Assembly (NCBI GenBank): GCA_963931925.1
Contig: OZ007570.1
Location: 43,546,187-43,610,186, forward strand
Length of the DNA: 64,000 nucleotides
Direction of reading: 5' to 3'
Origin: Onchidella celtica
Lineage: Eukaryota; Mollusca; Gastropoda; Systellommatophora; Onchidiidae
Shown: in pieces, positions 24,839-34,655 of the stretch
Position numbering within the stretch: position 1 is the first letter of the stretch
Layout of the letters: every line of letters starts with the position of its first letter
Translations under genes and position numbers: made by a program
The notes under the pieces: generated by a model
Databases searched by the model: none
Told to the model about the DNA's origin: nothing
Seen by the model: only the letters and a program-made list of their open reading frames with translations

Positions 24839-25178
24839 GCTTTAATTTTCCTTTATTTTATGCAGAAATGGTTTGGTTTCATGTAAACAATTTTTTTTCC
24901 ATTTTATAGATTTTGTATGTGTTTCACAAGTTGAAACAAGTGGAATTAATTTGATTTTGAAGAAATGCTGTTTATCTGCAATTTAATTAATACTCATCTG
25001 ATCACTTTTACTTTGCTGTTGGTATAATTCCCTTCAAATGATACAAATGAGATAAAACTATCCCTTTGGGATGTATTTACATTGCATTTGAGTTGTTACA
25101 ACTTTTGAGGTAAAATTAATGTGCTATAAAATAAAATAAGCTGCACTTTAAAAATTTCTTATAATGTTTCTTTGTAAA

Positions 25179-25237
25179 TGCCACGTCAGTTACGATGACA
25201 TGCCACGTCAGTTACGATGACTTGCCACGTCAGTTAC
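25179..25237 (+). repeat. Three tandem 22-bp units, each with TGCCACGTCAGTTAC
   Basis: The 15-bp core occurs at 25179, 25201 and 25223, an exact 22-bp period, with linkers GATGACA and GATGACT. Read on the minus strand each core is GTAACTGACGTGGCA and contains TGACGTGG, which matches the unfolded-protein-response element consensus TGACGTG(G/A) bound by XBP1 and ATF6 in animals. Other copies lie at 24802, 24824, 25392 and 25563, and a variant at 23559. Confidence 0.9.
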
Positions 25238-25391
25238 GTTAAAAACTGTACATCATGCAAACTGTGTTTGCACAAGAAAGTTGCTCTCTTTATTTTTTGC
25301 AAGGTTGTTATCTTACATTTTATAGATTTCAAACTCAAGCTGGTTGCTTTTTTAGTTTCACAGGTTTTTCGCCAAAGAAGGTGATAATTTT

Positions 25392-25406
25392 TGCCAGGTC
25401 AGTTAC
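25392..25406 (+). repeat. Single variant copy, TGCCAGGTCAGTTAC
   Basis: It differs from the consensus core at one position (CAGGTC for CACGTC), which removes the TGACGTGG match. Confidence 0.8.
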
Positions 25407-25562
25407 GTTTTTTTCATGTTCTGTTAAAAATTCCTGAACATGTTTTTATTCAATCTCTGTATTTTGAGTGTGTTGTTTTGGAAAGATCCAGCCTAGTTTC
25501 ACTTTGAAACAACATCTGTTATATTTTCTGTGACTTTTTATTTTCCTGAAAAGCTTTGTGAA

Positions 25563-25577
25563 TGCCACGTCAGTTAT
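25563..25577 (+). repeat. Single copy, TGCCACGTCAGTTAT, close to the exon-57 donor
   Basis: The last copy on the right, 64 nt from the end of the dystrophin exon (25642). It probably marks the right side of the inserted element. Confidence 0.85.
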
Positions 25578-25641
25578 GCTGGAACTGCCCAGAAAACCTA
25601 ACAGTTTGGAAGTATCACGTGTAAAGCCTATGCTAACATAC

Positions 25642-25798
25642 ATTATTCTCCACCACTTGTCTCTGAACACTGGCCAAGTCTCCACCAATTGGCTGCTGCT
25701 GTTGGAGTTCAACCTGCCTCTCCATGACCCAAGTCACTAGGCTCTGAAGGGTTTTCACTAGCCTAGCCCATTGCTCAGCATTGCTTTCCAGGCGACCT
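25642..25798 (-). CDS. Dys: Dystrophin-family exon (human exon 57 equivalent), spectrin repeat
   Basis: A 157-nt exon, the length I recall for human exon 57. The acceptor CATCAG|AGGTCG joins the previous AG to give Arg (phase 2 in), and the donor AATAAT|GTATGT leaves in phase 0. The product reads GRLESNAEQWARLVKTLQSL, then a V-x-W and QPIGGDLASVQRQVVENN. It matches human HLEASSDQWKRLHLSLQEL and APIGGDFPAVQKQNDVH. The Trp of EQW and the PIGGD loop are hallmarks of this last repeat in dystrophin, utrophin and DRP2. A nearer apparent acceptor (CAGAG|GTCG) is rejected because it breaks the frame. The donor lies only 64 nt from a TGCCACGTCAGTTAT repeat belonging to the intronic mobile element. Confidence 0.95.
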
Positions 25799-27147
25799 CT
25801 GATGGAGACAAAGTAGATTTTAATGGTCAGGCCTGTGACATTTCTCTTGCTCTTATACCCATAAAAGATTTCACTACAACAGATCACACCATTTCAAGGA
25901 CCATATAAAGGAACAGGGAAGCTAAAGATTAAAAAAGTATTATTTAATCAAGGAAGTTAACGCATACTGCTTCGCATGCTTCTCTAGCGATGGCCGTTAT
26001 AGAGCAGCCTGCATTGTCATTGTAAGGGTATTCCTTGACCACTATAATGGAAAAGTAACATCCCGTGATGCTGAACCTTAAAAACAGAATTCTTGATAAA
26101 GCTTCCTATGCCCTAGCGATACGACATGTGCGATAAGTATGTAGTTTGGACAGCTGTTGTGTGTAAGATGATCTTTGTTTACAAATGCAGAGTACAGTAC
26201 GGCGTATAACCATAGGAAGTGCTCTGGCCAGAAGTGGAATGCTGTCCCGTAGGGAAAGAGTTAAAAATGCACGGAAACATCAATGATGATAAACTACAGT
26301 AAAACTATGCCATTGCAATATATGAGATTTCTACATTGCCGTGTTGGAATTATTATTGCAACCCCTTAAAACCCTCTGTCTTTTCTCCAAAAAAATGATG
26401 TATTATAATATTTATGCAAGCTCACTAGGCACTTCGGCACATAAACGTGGGAACATATTTAGACAAACTGAAGAGACATATAGATCTAAGCTTTTCAATA
26501 TCTGTCATGGAAAATTTTTTTATGGAAGCTTACCCACTTCACAGCTGTGAAAAAAAAATCATGAATTTTGTCAAAATTTGCAATTTGAAAACACAACAGA
26601 AGACAAAACAAAAAAAAACAACAAAAACAGAGAGCCCTATAAAAATCTCTATGTGTGGTTATGAGGAAAAAGTAGGCCAACTTCAAATGGCTTGCAAATC
26701 CATTGAAGTTTTAAAAATAAACAAAAAACTATAACAAACTCATATTTTTAGAAAATGATGATATAATAAAGAAAAATGTTTATTTTATGCTTTTCTTTGG
26801 GGGGCGGGGGTGGGCGGCCACAAGTAACATGCAATTCTGCGCACAAATTTAATATTAAACATAGACTAGTTACTGTATGAGAAATCAATGAATTCCATCA
26901 CAATTTACATTCGCATTGAGAAAAAAAATGAAAACTCACAAAAGGCGAAAAATATTTCTTGCAACAGTTTGGAAAAACACGTAATCCAAGTATTATGCAA
27001 ATCCATTAAAGGTCGGACAAGTTATTTTTAAACTGTTGACAAACCATAGAGTAGACTTTTGTTCCGTTCGCTTCCTTCACCACTCCTATTTCCACAATTT
27101 TCCACCTCGCCATGTTTGGCAGCTCCTGCATCGTCCTTCCATCTTAC

Positions 27148-27202
27148 CTTCTTTGTCTTCTGCAGATTTTGATATCTGCCTTGCCATTGTTCTACGTCCC
27201 AT
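27148..27202 (-). CDS. Possible first coding exon inside a dystrophin intron (unrecognised)
   Basis: On the minus strand ATG GGA CGT in good context (G at -3 and +4) opens MGRRTMARQISKSAEDKE and meets a consensus donor GAAG|GTAAGA in phase 1. Upstream sequence looks like a TATA-less promoter (separate entry). A phase-1 donor would fit the exon starting at 21670 (phase 1) and would skip two dystrophin exons, giving a shorter isoform, or it could fit an unseen exon of another gene. I recognise no protein family in 18 codons. It could be chance. Confidence 0.25.
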
Positions 27203-27330
27203 CTCAAAGGTAATCCTCAAATGCCGCTGTATAGTTCGCAGTGAGAAAGATTTGTTTACATTGTTGGTAGCAACCGGAACTGAAGGAAGTGAAAGTAACG
27301 TACATAGCTGCACATGCGCGAATAGACACT
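27203..27330 (-). promoter_or_regulatory. Promoter-like block with NRF1-like and ETS-like motifs
   Basis: Reading the minus strand towards the possible exon at 27202 there is CGCGCATGTGCAG (close to the NRF1 site GCGCATGCGC), then ACTTCCTTCAGTTCCGG with ETS cores in both orientations, then GTTGCTACCAAC. There is no TATA box. Such mixtures are typical of animal CpG promoters; function here is inferred. Confidence 0.25.
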
Positions 27331-27520
27331 GATCCGGATTACTGGCCGGTGTTCATGCTCAATAACTATCCGATGAATTTTACGGTTGGCACTGACAAGA
27401 TTTGGCGAGGCAGAGGCATTGCAAAATGGCTCAAACTTTGCTAGGTCTACTTTGCACGACTGTATAAAGAGATTATGCAGAAAACTGACGCAAACGGACA
27501 GAACATTGAAAAGCTTTGCA

Positions 27521-27815
27521 ACCATTACACCGTGGTCTAGAGGCAAGGTGCTCGCCTCTCATGCCGAAGACATCGGGTTCAAATCCCGGTCGGTGCAGGC
27601 ATGTTGGAATTTTTCTATTTTCCTGTCCCTGATCCTATGGAAGATAGGACCGAGCACCTAGTCTTCTCTGAAAAGAACGAAAACTTCAGAGGGCCCGTGT
27701 GCACATTCGGTGGGCCCGTGTGCACGTTAAAGACACCGTGGCAGTTGGAAATCAAAAAGAGAATGCCGAACAGGCCGCTGCCCGGGGAAAAATTAACTAA
27801 AATTCACCCCCCCCC
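27521..27815 (+). mobile_element. tRNA-derived SINE
   Basis: A tRNA-like head (about 27526-27598) has an A box TGGTCTAGAGG at 27533, a B box GGTTCAAATCC at 27576 and a 5-bp T stem (TCGGG/CCCGG). The anticodon-loop position reads CTC, as in tRNA-Glu, but the acceptor stem is imperfect, so it is not a working tRNA gene. The body has the sequence GTGCACGTTAAAGACACC and GGCAGTTGG, which resembles mollusc SINEs as I recall them. It ends near the poly-C/poly-A run at 27810-27826. Confidence 0.75.
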
Positions 27816-27981
27816 CCCAAAAAAAAACCGCCGACCGGACCGGCGACGACATTACTTTGCAGTCATTTTACAGAAGCAGTTTTGTGACGGGATCTGCTTT
27901 GGTGATAATAATTTCCATACAATTATGAAAGAAAGGGATCCGTGTACTGCAACTTTATTATAGGTACGATGCTGAACTACC

Positions 27982-28204
27982 TTAATCCTTTAGTATCTAG
28001 GATACCACATTCGGAACATTTCATCAAGTTACCAAAAGTTCCGCATTTTGGACAAATTTAATTTCTCATTAAACTAGTTTACTTAATTATAATAATGATT
28101 CCCCCACCCCGCCCCGTCCCTTTTCCCCTATTACTTTAAGATAAATTTTGTGGGCTTCAAACTTTTTGGACCAGACACTTTATGTGTGGGCACTAGAGGG
28201 TTAA
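27982..28204. mobile_element. piggyBac-like MITE (TTAA-flanked, 223 bp)
   Basis: The left end reads TTAATCCTTTAGTATCTAGG; the reverse complement of the right end reads TTAACCCTCTAGTGCCCAC. Ends of the form TTAA-yCC-TyTAG with TTAA at both borders are typical of piggyBac-type insertions. It has no coding capacity. Confidence 0.6.
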
Positions 28205-29064
28205 AATCGATAATCTGGCTCTACTTCAGCTATTTCAACTACCTTGTCGGAGAGTGATTAGGTATCCCGATAAAACTGATTTTCAAATTTTTGTTTTGTT
28301 TACACGTTTTCATGCGCATTGGGGATGGGGGGTCTGAAGAGCATACGTACGCTTTTCAATTGCAGTAATGAAGTAAAAAAAAATTGTTTTATTCACTTTG
28401 TTTTTTCAATAAAAAGTTGTAGGATTATATCAAAATAGAATCTAGACTGTGCATCTCATGAAAGAGTCAAATAGTCCATACAAAATGCCTCTCAAAGTTT
28501 TAAAACACCAAAATCTTATCATGGACATTTATCACTCTTATGGTCGTCCGCTAATACAATGGGGAGGGGCGAACGGGGGACGGGGAGGGGGAGGGATGCT
28601 GAAGCCAACCCTATGAAAAGTGTACATGGTGGGCTCAAAAACCGAGCGTCAGTACTATTGAATGGTCACATAGATCTTGCACCTAAATTCTTGGAAGATT
28701 TAAAACAAAAATCTCCGGGCAAATGGTAGACACGACTGTAATTGCTAAAAATTCGCCACGGTGTTTTTCATTAATCACGTGGAATAGGTGGCAGCCGCTA
28801 TAATTCAGACTGTTCAACATCAGGAAGAACAAAGTCACGACCACAACTACAGTCATCAACAGAAACAACATCAACATTATTATCACTTGCAAAACATCTG
28901 CAATCTGGCATCCATAATGAGCAACAACAGTACATGAAACAACAGGATGCTCAACATAACAAATGACAATATAAAAAAGGGGGGACAACAACAAACGGTC
29001 GATCGACCTTTGGAACCTCGTTAAAACTAGCCTTTGAACTGCGGTTGTTAAGGGACCTAGTATA

Positions 29065-29310
29065 GGGAACGGGATTGAATGACAGTTACTATATTTAGAT
29101 TTACGTCATGGGACATTCGAGCTGTTCAACGCGGCGGTTAAGCAGTTATGGAGTTTGTACACACTTTTCGTGTGCAGTTGATCTTTGTGCCTCGAATTGC
29201 CCTTACAAAGTCCATAACAACTGTGCTTAACCACCGCGTTGAACAGTTCGAATGTCCCATGACGTAATCGGTAAATTTAAATATAGTAACTGTCATTAAA
29301 TCCCGTTCCC
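29065..29310. mobile_element. Foldback MITE with arms of about 100 bp and TA target duplication
   Basis: The left arm starts GGGAACGGGATTGAATGACA; the right arm read in reverse starts GGGAACGGGATTTAATGACA and the pairing continues for about 100 bp through TACGTCATGGGACATTCGA and GTTCAACGCGG. A loop of about 40-60 bp separates the arms. TA dinucleotides flank both ends (29063-29064 and 29311-29312). A transcript would fold into a long hairpin. It lies 163 bp downstream of the exon-56 donor. Confidence 0.85.
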
Positions 29311-29338
29311 TATTTTACACAGACAGCTACAGTGGTAC

Positions 29339-29398
29339 AGTGAACACAACTCAGTATTTTCTTTAATTGGCTTTATGATTAGACTGCTGTCCCCTAAC
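29339..29398 (-). repeat. 60-bp block with a twin at 18715-18774
   Basis: Aligns without gaps to 18715-18774 with 49 of 60 identical positions, including AGTGAACACA, TTAGACT and GTCCCCT. It starts about 75 nt downstream of the exon-56 donor. Confidence 0.7.
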
Positions 29399-29472
29399 TA
29401 CAGCTATTAAAGACTAGCCTTGACGAGATTCCAACAGCTGATACACCGACTAAATGTTGCCTAAAGCCCCAC

Positions 29473-29642
29473 CTGATTTCCATGGACTTCTCCATCAAAT
29501 GCAACCATCTCTTGTTCATCTCCTCCAGCCTTGCCTGTAGCTTGTGTGAGTCAGACGCCCCCATGGTTCGAGCCACTTGACTGCCAGTATGGTTCAAACT
29601 GTCAAAGGTGTTTTGATGGGAGTCCACTTCAGCCTGAAGGTC
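29473..29642 (-). CDS. Dys: Dystrophin-family exon (human exon 56 equivalent), spectrin repeat
   Basis: A 170-nt internal exon with acceptor GATTAG|GAC and donor ATCAG|GTGGGG, entering in phase 0 and leaving in phase 2. The product starts DLQAEVDSHQ and contains LEEMNKRWLHLMEKS and ends MEIR. It aligns along its length with the part of human dystrophin beginning DLQGEIEAHT and containing LDNMNFKWSELRKKS, including the conserved repeat tryptophan (KRW / FKW). Human exon 56 is 173 nt as I recall, with the same two phases, so this exon lacks one codon. It forms one or two helices of a triple-helical spectrin-like repeat near the end of the rod. Dystrophin links cortical actin and microtubules to the membrane dystroglycan complex; this part acts as a spacer and lies before the dystroglycan-binding WW/EF/ZZ module. 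Invertebrates usually have a single gene equivalent to dystrophin, utrophin and DRP2. Confidence 0.93.
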
Positions 29643-30137
29643 CTAATCAAAGACAACAAAAGACAAACTTGATGTTGCTGGACAGAAACTGTTATGATAA
29701 GGATAAACTAACCTGAACTGGCTCACACAGGGGAGTCCTCATGGAAGATGTGCCGTGATAGTTACTGAAAGTTCCACGAATCGACATTAATTAATAAAAA
29801 TTGTCCACGACAATGCAATCCGAAAGAACAGATTATTTAATTATTTAAATCCTTGTATCAGAAAACGCATAGCCGTGTCATGTTCAAGGCTACAAGATAA
29901 ACATAATATAAGAAAAGAATCGGTAAAATATATGCCCCGAGATGCTCAATAATTTGAGGGGGGGGGGGGGGTGAAAAGAGGTGGAAATGGTGAAAACACA
30001 ATCAAAAAATGAAGAGTTCTGCTGAGTTAAACTGCACTGAAAGACACAATTAATGAGATGCAAAATAGCAAACTGAGGGTAATGAGGCGGAAATAGTGCG
30101 ATATAAATTGATGGGACTGGGTAATAAAATATCATCT

Positions 30138-30162
30138 CCCCCCCCCCCCCCCCCCCCCCCCC
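30138..30162 (+). repeat. Poly-C run of 25
   Basis: The longest homopolymer in the window, ten bases before a piggyBac-like relic. Other long G or C runs are at about 8602, 9598, 10514, 13539, 17161, 27808, 29958, 37627, 55766, 62611 and 63401. Confidence 0.97.
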
Positions 30163-30171
30163 AATATCGTC

Positions 30172-30404
30172 TTAACCCTCTAGGCTCCGCCCCAATTCCT
30201 GCTTGTGGGCCAATTCTGAATTCGTGGGAATTTGTTTTTAGGAACATTATTAAGGTGCTTTTCATGATCATTTAGTTGATTTATTGTGTATAATATAGAA
30301 AACACTAAAATGCTTTGCACGCGCTGAGTTCTTGTCGGAACTGCAAGTCGAGGGATAAATATGTGTGTATCACTGGTGATACATTCTGGTGACTAGAGGT
30401 TTAA
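30172..30404. mobile_element. piggyBac-like MITE (TTAA-flanked, 233 bp)
   Basis: The left end is TTAACCCTCTAGGCTCC; the right end read in reverse is TTAAACCTCTAGTCACC. Size and ends match the element at 27982-28204, so the two probably belong to one family. It abuts a 25-base poly-C run. Confidence 0.6.
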
Positions 30405-30810
30405 AAGCTTTCACGACATGGCACGTCCTCAAAATCAAAGCAGCTCTGTCCGGACGCACGAGTGCGCCTGCATGTATGTGTGTCAAAGAGCGTTAGTGGT
30501 CTGGTAAGATATACATAAATGAACTGCTACTTTTTAAATTTTTTTTCCGTGAAATCATTATGACTTGTGTTCCTAAGAGAAGCATTAGCAGATAGACCAC
30601 CTGTTACCAATGGGACTGCATAGTTCTACAGCAAACTGTTGGGTGACATCCAAAGTTTTCCGTGACCTTTTTGTTGAGTGTCATTTTGTTTTACAGTCTC
30701 AGATGCTTGGATTACACGCCCAAAACATGCGCATACAGATATGGTTACAGTATTTATTTGAAAAGGGACGCTCCGAGCATTAAGTTTGTGTCTGACATTA
30801 TTAAGGAAAG

Positions 30811-30928
30811 CAGGTTGACATGATAACGGTCACGCTGTGCTAGGAAACAGCAAGACGAAAGACAGGATGTAACTGCACGGTAGGACACGAGGAAACTCTA
30901 CCAGAAGCGCCCAACAACAACCCGCACT
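30811..30928 (+). repeat. Dispersed repeat of about 130 bp, copy 3 of 3
   Basis: Contains ACGGTCACGCTGTGCTAGGA, AACAGCAAGACGAAAGACAG and CCAGAAGCGCCCAACAACAA; its left part is shorter than in the other copies. Confidence 0.65.
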
Positions 30929-31290
30929 CCGAGCATAAACGAATTGCTGGTATTTCCGACTATAAGAGAATAGTAGAAAGACTACCCATCATGTGCGATG
31001 TTGGCGATGATGCACGAGTTGTTTACCGGTCATAAGCACCGACCAAATCTTCTGAGAAATAAGAGAAAAGCCGCCAGTGACGTACAAACTGAGAACCTGT
31101 CAATGTAAATAAAAGGAGAGGTGCCCTAGCAACAGATGTTTGTATGGCGCAGTTGGTTAACTGGTGATGGCAGAATTGTGTTAATTGCTTCTACTGGTAG
31201 AAAAGTCTCCGCTCAATAGATTGGTTGGTGGTTATCTGTTCCATCGGCCCCAGTCCAGGACGGGTAGAATGTATGGCTTCGTTTACGAGG

Positions 31291-31351
31291 TTACACGAGA
31301 GAGAGAGAGAGAGAGGGGGGGGGGGGGAGAGAGAGAGAGAGAGAGAGAGAG
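31291..31351 (+). repeat. (GA)n with internal poly-G
   Basis: GA units split by a run of eleven G. Confidence 0.95.
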
Positions 31352-31793
31352 ATTTAGATTTGCTGAGTTCGGCCAGGACGTAAATAATGTCCAAACATAA
31401 CCACTTGTCTGATGGTGAAAAGGAGATTTGGCTGGCTTAGACGAAGTGAGCTAAACAGTTAGGACCTGAAATCTACAAACTAGGTCATCTCGTTAGGCCA
31501 TCGCCACCTGTCCAGCTAAAAAAAAATCAAGGCATTTGCAGGAAACGGATACAGGTAAGTGGAGGGCATGAGAGACTAGGAATATGAACACGTTGGCCGA
31601 GACAGACAGGAAAAGAAGAAGAAGGAGAATACCGAGAGGAAAGTGACAGCACGAAATGGGAGAGAATGAAGATAGAAGCAGGAAGCCGACAGGTTAATAC
31701 AAACATTATGATGGCTCTCAGTGGAAAAAAAAGGCATTCAACGGATAGATAGATAAATTGATAGAAAGGCACACAGGCGATTAGCCTAACTAA

Positions 31794-31899
<106 letters not shown>

Positions 31900-33810
31900 A
31901 GAAAGTACCGATCGATTTTACCCCTCTCTTTCAGCCGTCCATCAAATCGGACTTACGCTAATGATCGGATCCCTAAACATGACACAGAAAACTTGAGAAC
32001 TTAACAAGAAACATTTACAGCACCAGTTATTGTAGCCATTGAACATCAACGACAACAGCAACAAGAACAACAGCTGCGAGAACATCAGTTGCAATGACAA
32101 CAGTGCTTTGTTACCCAGCAAAGTTTTAAGAGCTAGGGAGCCCTCTGGAATTTAAACTTCTTCTACTATAGAAGCGGCAAAGGTCAAGTAGGTACAGCGA
32201 AAAGGGTTTACTAGTAAGGGGGGTGGGGTGGGTGGGGGTGAACATACAAGGGAAAATGTACACTCTAAACAGCAAAGCTAATGCGCGAGTCTAGCCATCG
32301 AACGTGATTACAAGGATGAATTACTTGTTCATCCATTACAGCCAAGTCAGATTTTCTTCTCCAGCTTACTTAACTATTCGTTTTTGTCCGCGTGTTTCTG
32401 ATGGGGAATTAATGGCTCATGAATACATATCAATGCTTGCACAGAACAAGCATATAGGATTTGATGCATAGACGCGCTTAGAACAAACACATCAGAATCT
32501 GAACGTAATATTGGCCGTCGAGAAGACAGGCCAGTGTGCGTGCACTGATGAAGAATTAATGCATTCCGGGAACATACTGGTAAGTGGAATTACCGAATTC
32601 TGAGAATGTCTTGGGAGGAATGGCATGTTTTTGTACCGCTACATCGGGCGCATGCGTTCTGTGGATCTGAACTTATGTTAGTGTCTCTGAGAAATGGCTT
32701 CTGTTTCCTGGAGGTTTTCTTTTCCACTTGTTCACCCACCACCTCTTCCTCCACCGAGGACAGTCTCCTAGGGAGTTATCACTGTTTCCAGCACAATGTG
32801 CACGAAGCATGGAGGGCTCGCAGACGACGTTCTAAGGTGAGACCAGGTCATGTTCGTTTTACTCAAGTAATCTCCATTTTCAGGAAATCGCATGACAGAT
32901 TTGACATTAGGGAAACATTGGACTGAAAATCTCCCTGATATTGAAAGTATCGTTGTTCACAGTCCGTGGCTGTCACGATATGCCCGAAAAATCTATTCTA
33001 GATGGTGATGTACGAGAGATCCTATGCTTAGACTACAGCTGGAAACAGATTCAGAGAAAGGTTCACGGGAAGGATTACAATACACAGTTACTTTGCGTCG
33101 GGTTGGGTTTAGGGATAGGATTAGGGGCCAACAAACAGAGCTGGAACTGGGTTTATGGACAGGGTATATGTTCTGTTTTATTTCTAGTTTGGCACAACAA
33201 AGCCTAAGGTCATGAGTTTAGTGTCTTGGTTCTTACGACCAACCAAAAATGTCGAACTCACCATATATTTTTTTGTTTTGAAATAAACTTTAAAGTGCAC
33301 TGTGTTTCTCATTTCAGGTTTAGCTAAATGTAAATCATTCAAGTATATTCCTGAAAACTCCTGTGTGATGGCACAGATAATTTAAGTGAATGAGTGCACT
33401 CACGTAAGTCAGCTGGAATCAGTGACATCCCGTGTTACCATCAATTCTGTAATGTTTATAGTTACGACAATTTACGAAGGGATGCCCGGTGTTAATTTTC
33501 CGTCATTATGATAAAGGTTAACAGGAAAATCGTGATGTCTGAGCTGACGTTTTGTCATTTTCACATTCAGGTTGTGATTACCCACATGTCGCAAACAGTC
33601 AAGGTAATTCGAGCTTACTTATACATTCTAAGTGATCATCAACTTCTGGTCATTAAGCAGTTCTGTATCTAGGAACTCGATGTAGATTTACACTGAACAT
33701 TTTGTGAGGGGATAGCTGAACTTGCAGGAATAACAATGAGAGGAAAGATTTCACGTCACAACGCGCTGAGGAGGCCCCGCAAAGATTATACTTCCCGACC
33801 AAGCTGATAA

Positions 33811-34080
33811 GACTACACTTTCCAGTTCAGACTCAGCAGGTTGTTAGTCATAATAAAGTGATAGACTACACTTTCCAGTTCAGACTTACCAGCCTATTAG
33901 TGATAATAAAGTGATAGACTACACTTTCCAGTTCAGACTTACCAGCCTATTAGTGATCATAAAGTGATAGACCACTTTCCAGTTCAGACTTACCAGCCTT
34001 TCAGTCATCATAAAGTGATAGACTACACTTTCCAGTTCAGCCTTACTAGCCTGTTAGTGATCATAAAGTGACAGACTACA
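33811..34080 (+). repeat. 53-bp minisatellite, five units
   Basis: GACTACACTTTCCAGTTCAG begins units at 33811, 33864, 33917, 33970 (3-base-shorter form) and 34021; the remainder of a sixth starts at 34074. Period 53, once 51. Confidence 0.95.
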
Positions 34081-34467
34081 CAATTTCTCTGGAACAGACT
34101 AGCAGTTCACTGACAGTAGCTCACACTAGATGTTTCGTGCTTGGGTGTTCTGATGTCTGTGTCGTTGTTATTCTACAGAAGGCGCAAGTTTCTTGATGCT
34201 GTTTAGGATTACTAGAATGCTTATCTGATGGAGGTTCCACCACCGTGAAGGAACTACTTGATTCTGTGATGATTGGGGAAATGGTAGGGCTACACCAGAA
34301 GATGACACCGTGGCCATAATCCTCCAGCGCCCAGAATAGCATCCTTGTTACATAAAGTACTGCCCGTGAGGACATAAATATGTTTAATCTCACGGTTATG
34401 GAGATTGGGAATGTGTAGTTATGTGGGGTAGAGTACAGTAAATGACTGTGCGTGGGAGAATGGGGAG

Positions 34468-34501
34468 GGGGGAGAGAGAGAGAAGGGAGAGAGAGAGAAG
34501 G

Positions 34502-34547
<46 letters not shown>

Positions 34548-34655
34548 GGGGAGAAAGAATGGGAGAGAGAGGGGGAGAGGGTGGAGACAGGGGGGGTGAG
34601 AGAAAGACAGAGAGTGAACGGGAGAGAGAGTGAGGGAGAGAGAGAGAGAGAGATC
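34468..34655 (+). repeat. GA-rich microsatellite
   Basis: Imperfect GA/GGA repeats; the reverse strand reads as Ser/Leu repeats. Confidence 0.95.

Larger units (their letters stand above)
22796..25641 (-). other. Dystrophin intron between the exon-57 and exon-58 equivalents (2846 bp), mostly one mobile element
   Basis: A GT-AG intron (GTATGT ... TAACAG) holding, in opposite orientation to dystrophin, a frameshifted mobile-element ORF (24067-24691) and at least seven copies of a 15-bp motif related to TGCCACGTCAGTTAC. From 22800 to 23550 I see only AT-rich DNA. Confidence 0.85.
25799..29472 (-). other. Dystrophin intron between the exon-56 and exon-57 equivalents (3674 bp)
   Basis: A GT-AG intron (GTGGGG ... 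CATCAG). It carries a foldback MITE (29065-29310), a block with a twin near exon 61 (29339-29398), a piggyBac-like relic (27982-28204), a tRNA-derived SINE (27521-27815) and a possible extra first exon and promoter near 27.2 kb. The stretches 25800-27000 and 28210-29030 show no feature apart from A- and G-rich runs. Confidence 0.85.

Noticed and set aside
25952-26264. Possible further piggyBac-like element (TTAACGCATAC ... GAAAGAGTTAA)
   Set aside because: The two ends do not match beyond TTAA.
27526-27598. Functional tRNA gene
   Set aside because: The acceptor stem has mismatches and a SINE-type body follows; annotated as SINE instead.
31144-31200. tRNA-like A box TGGCGCAGTTGGTTAA
   Set aside because: No B box or T arm follows at the required distance.
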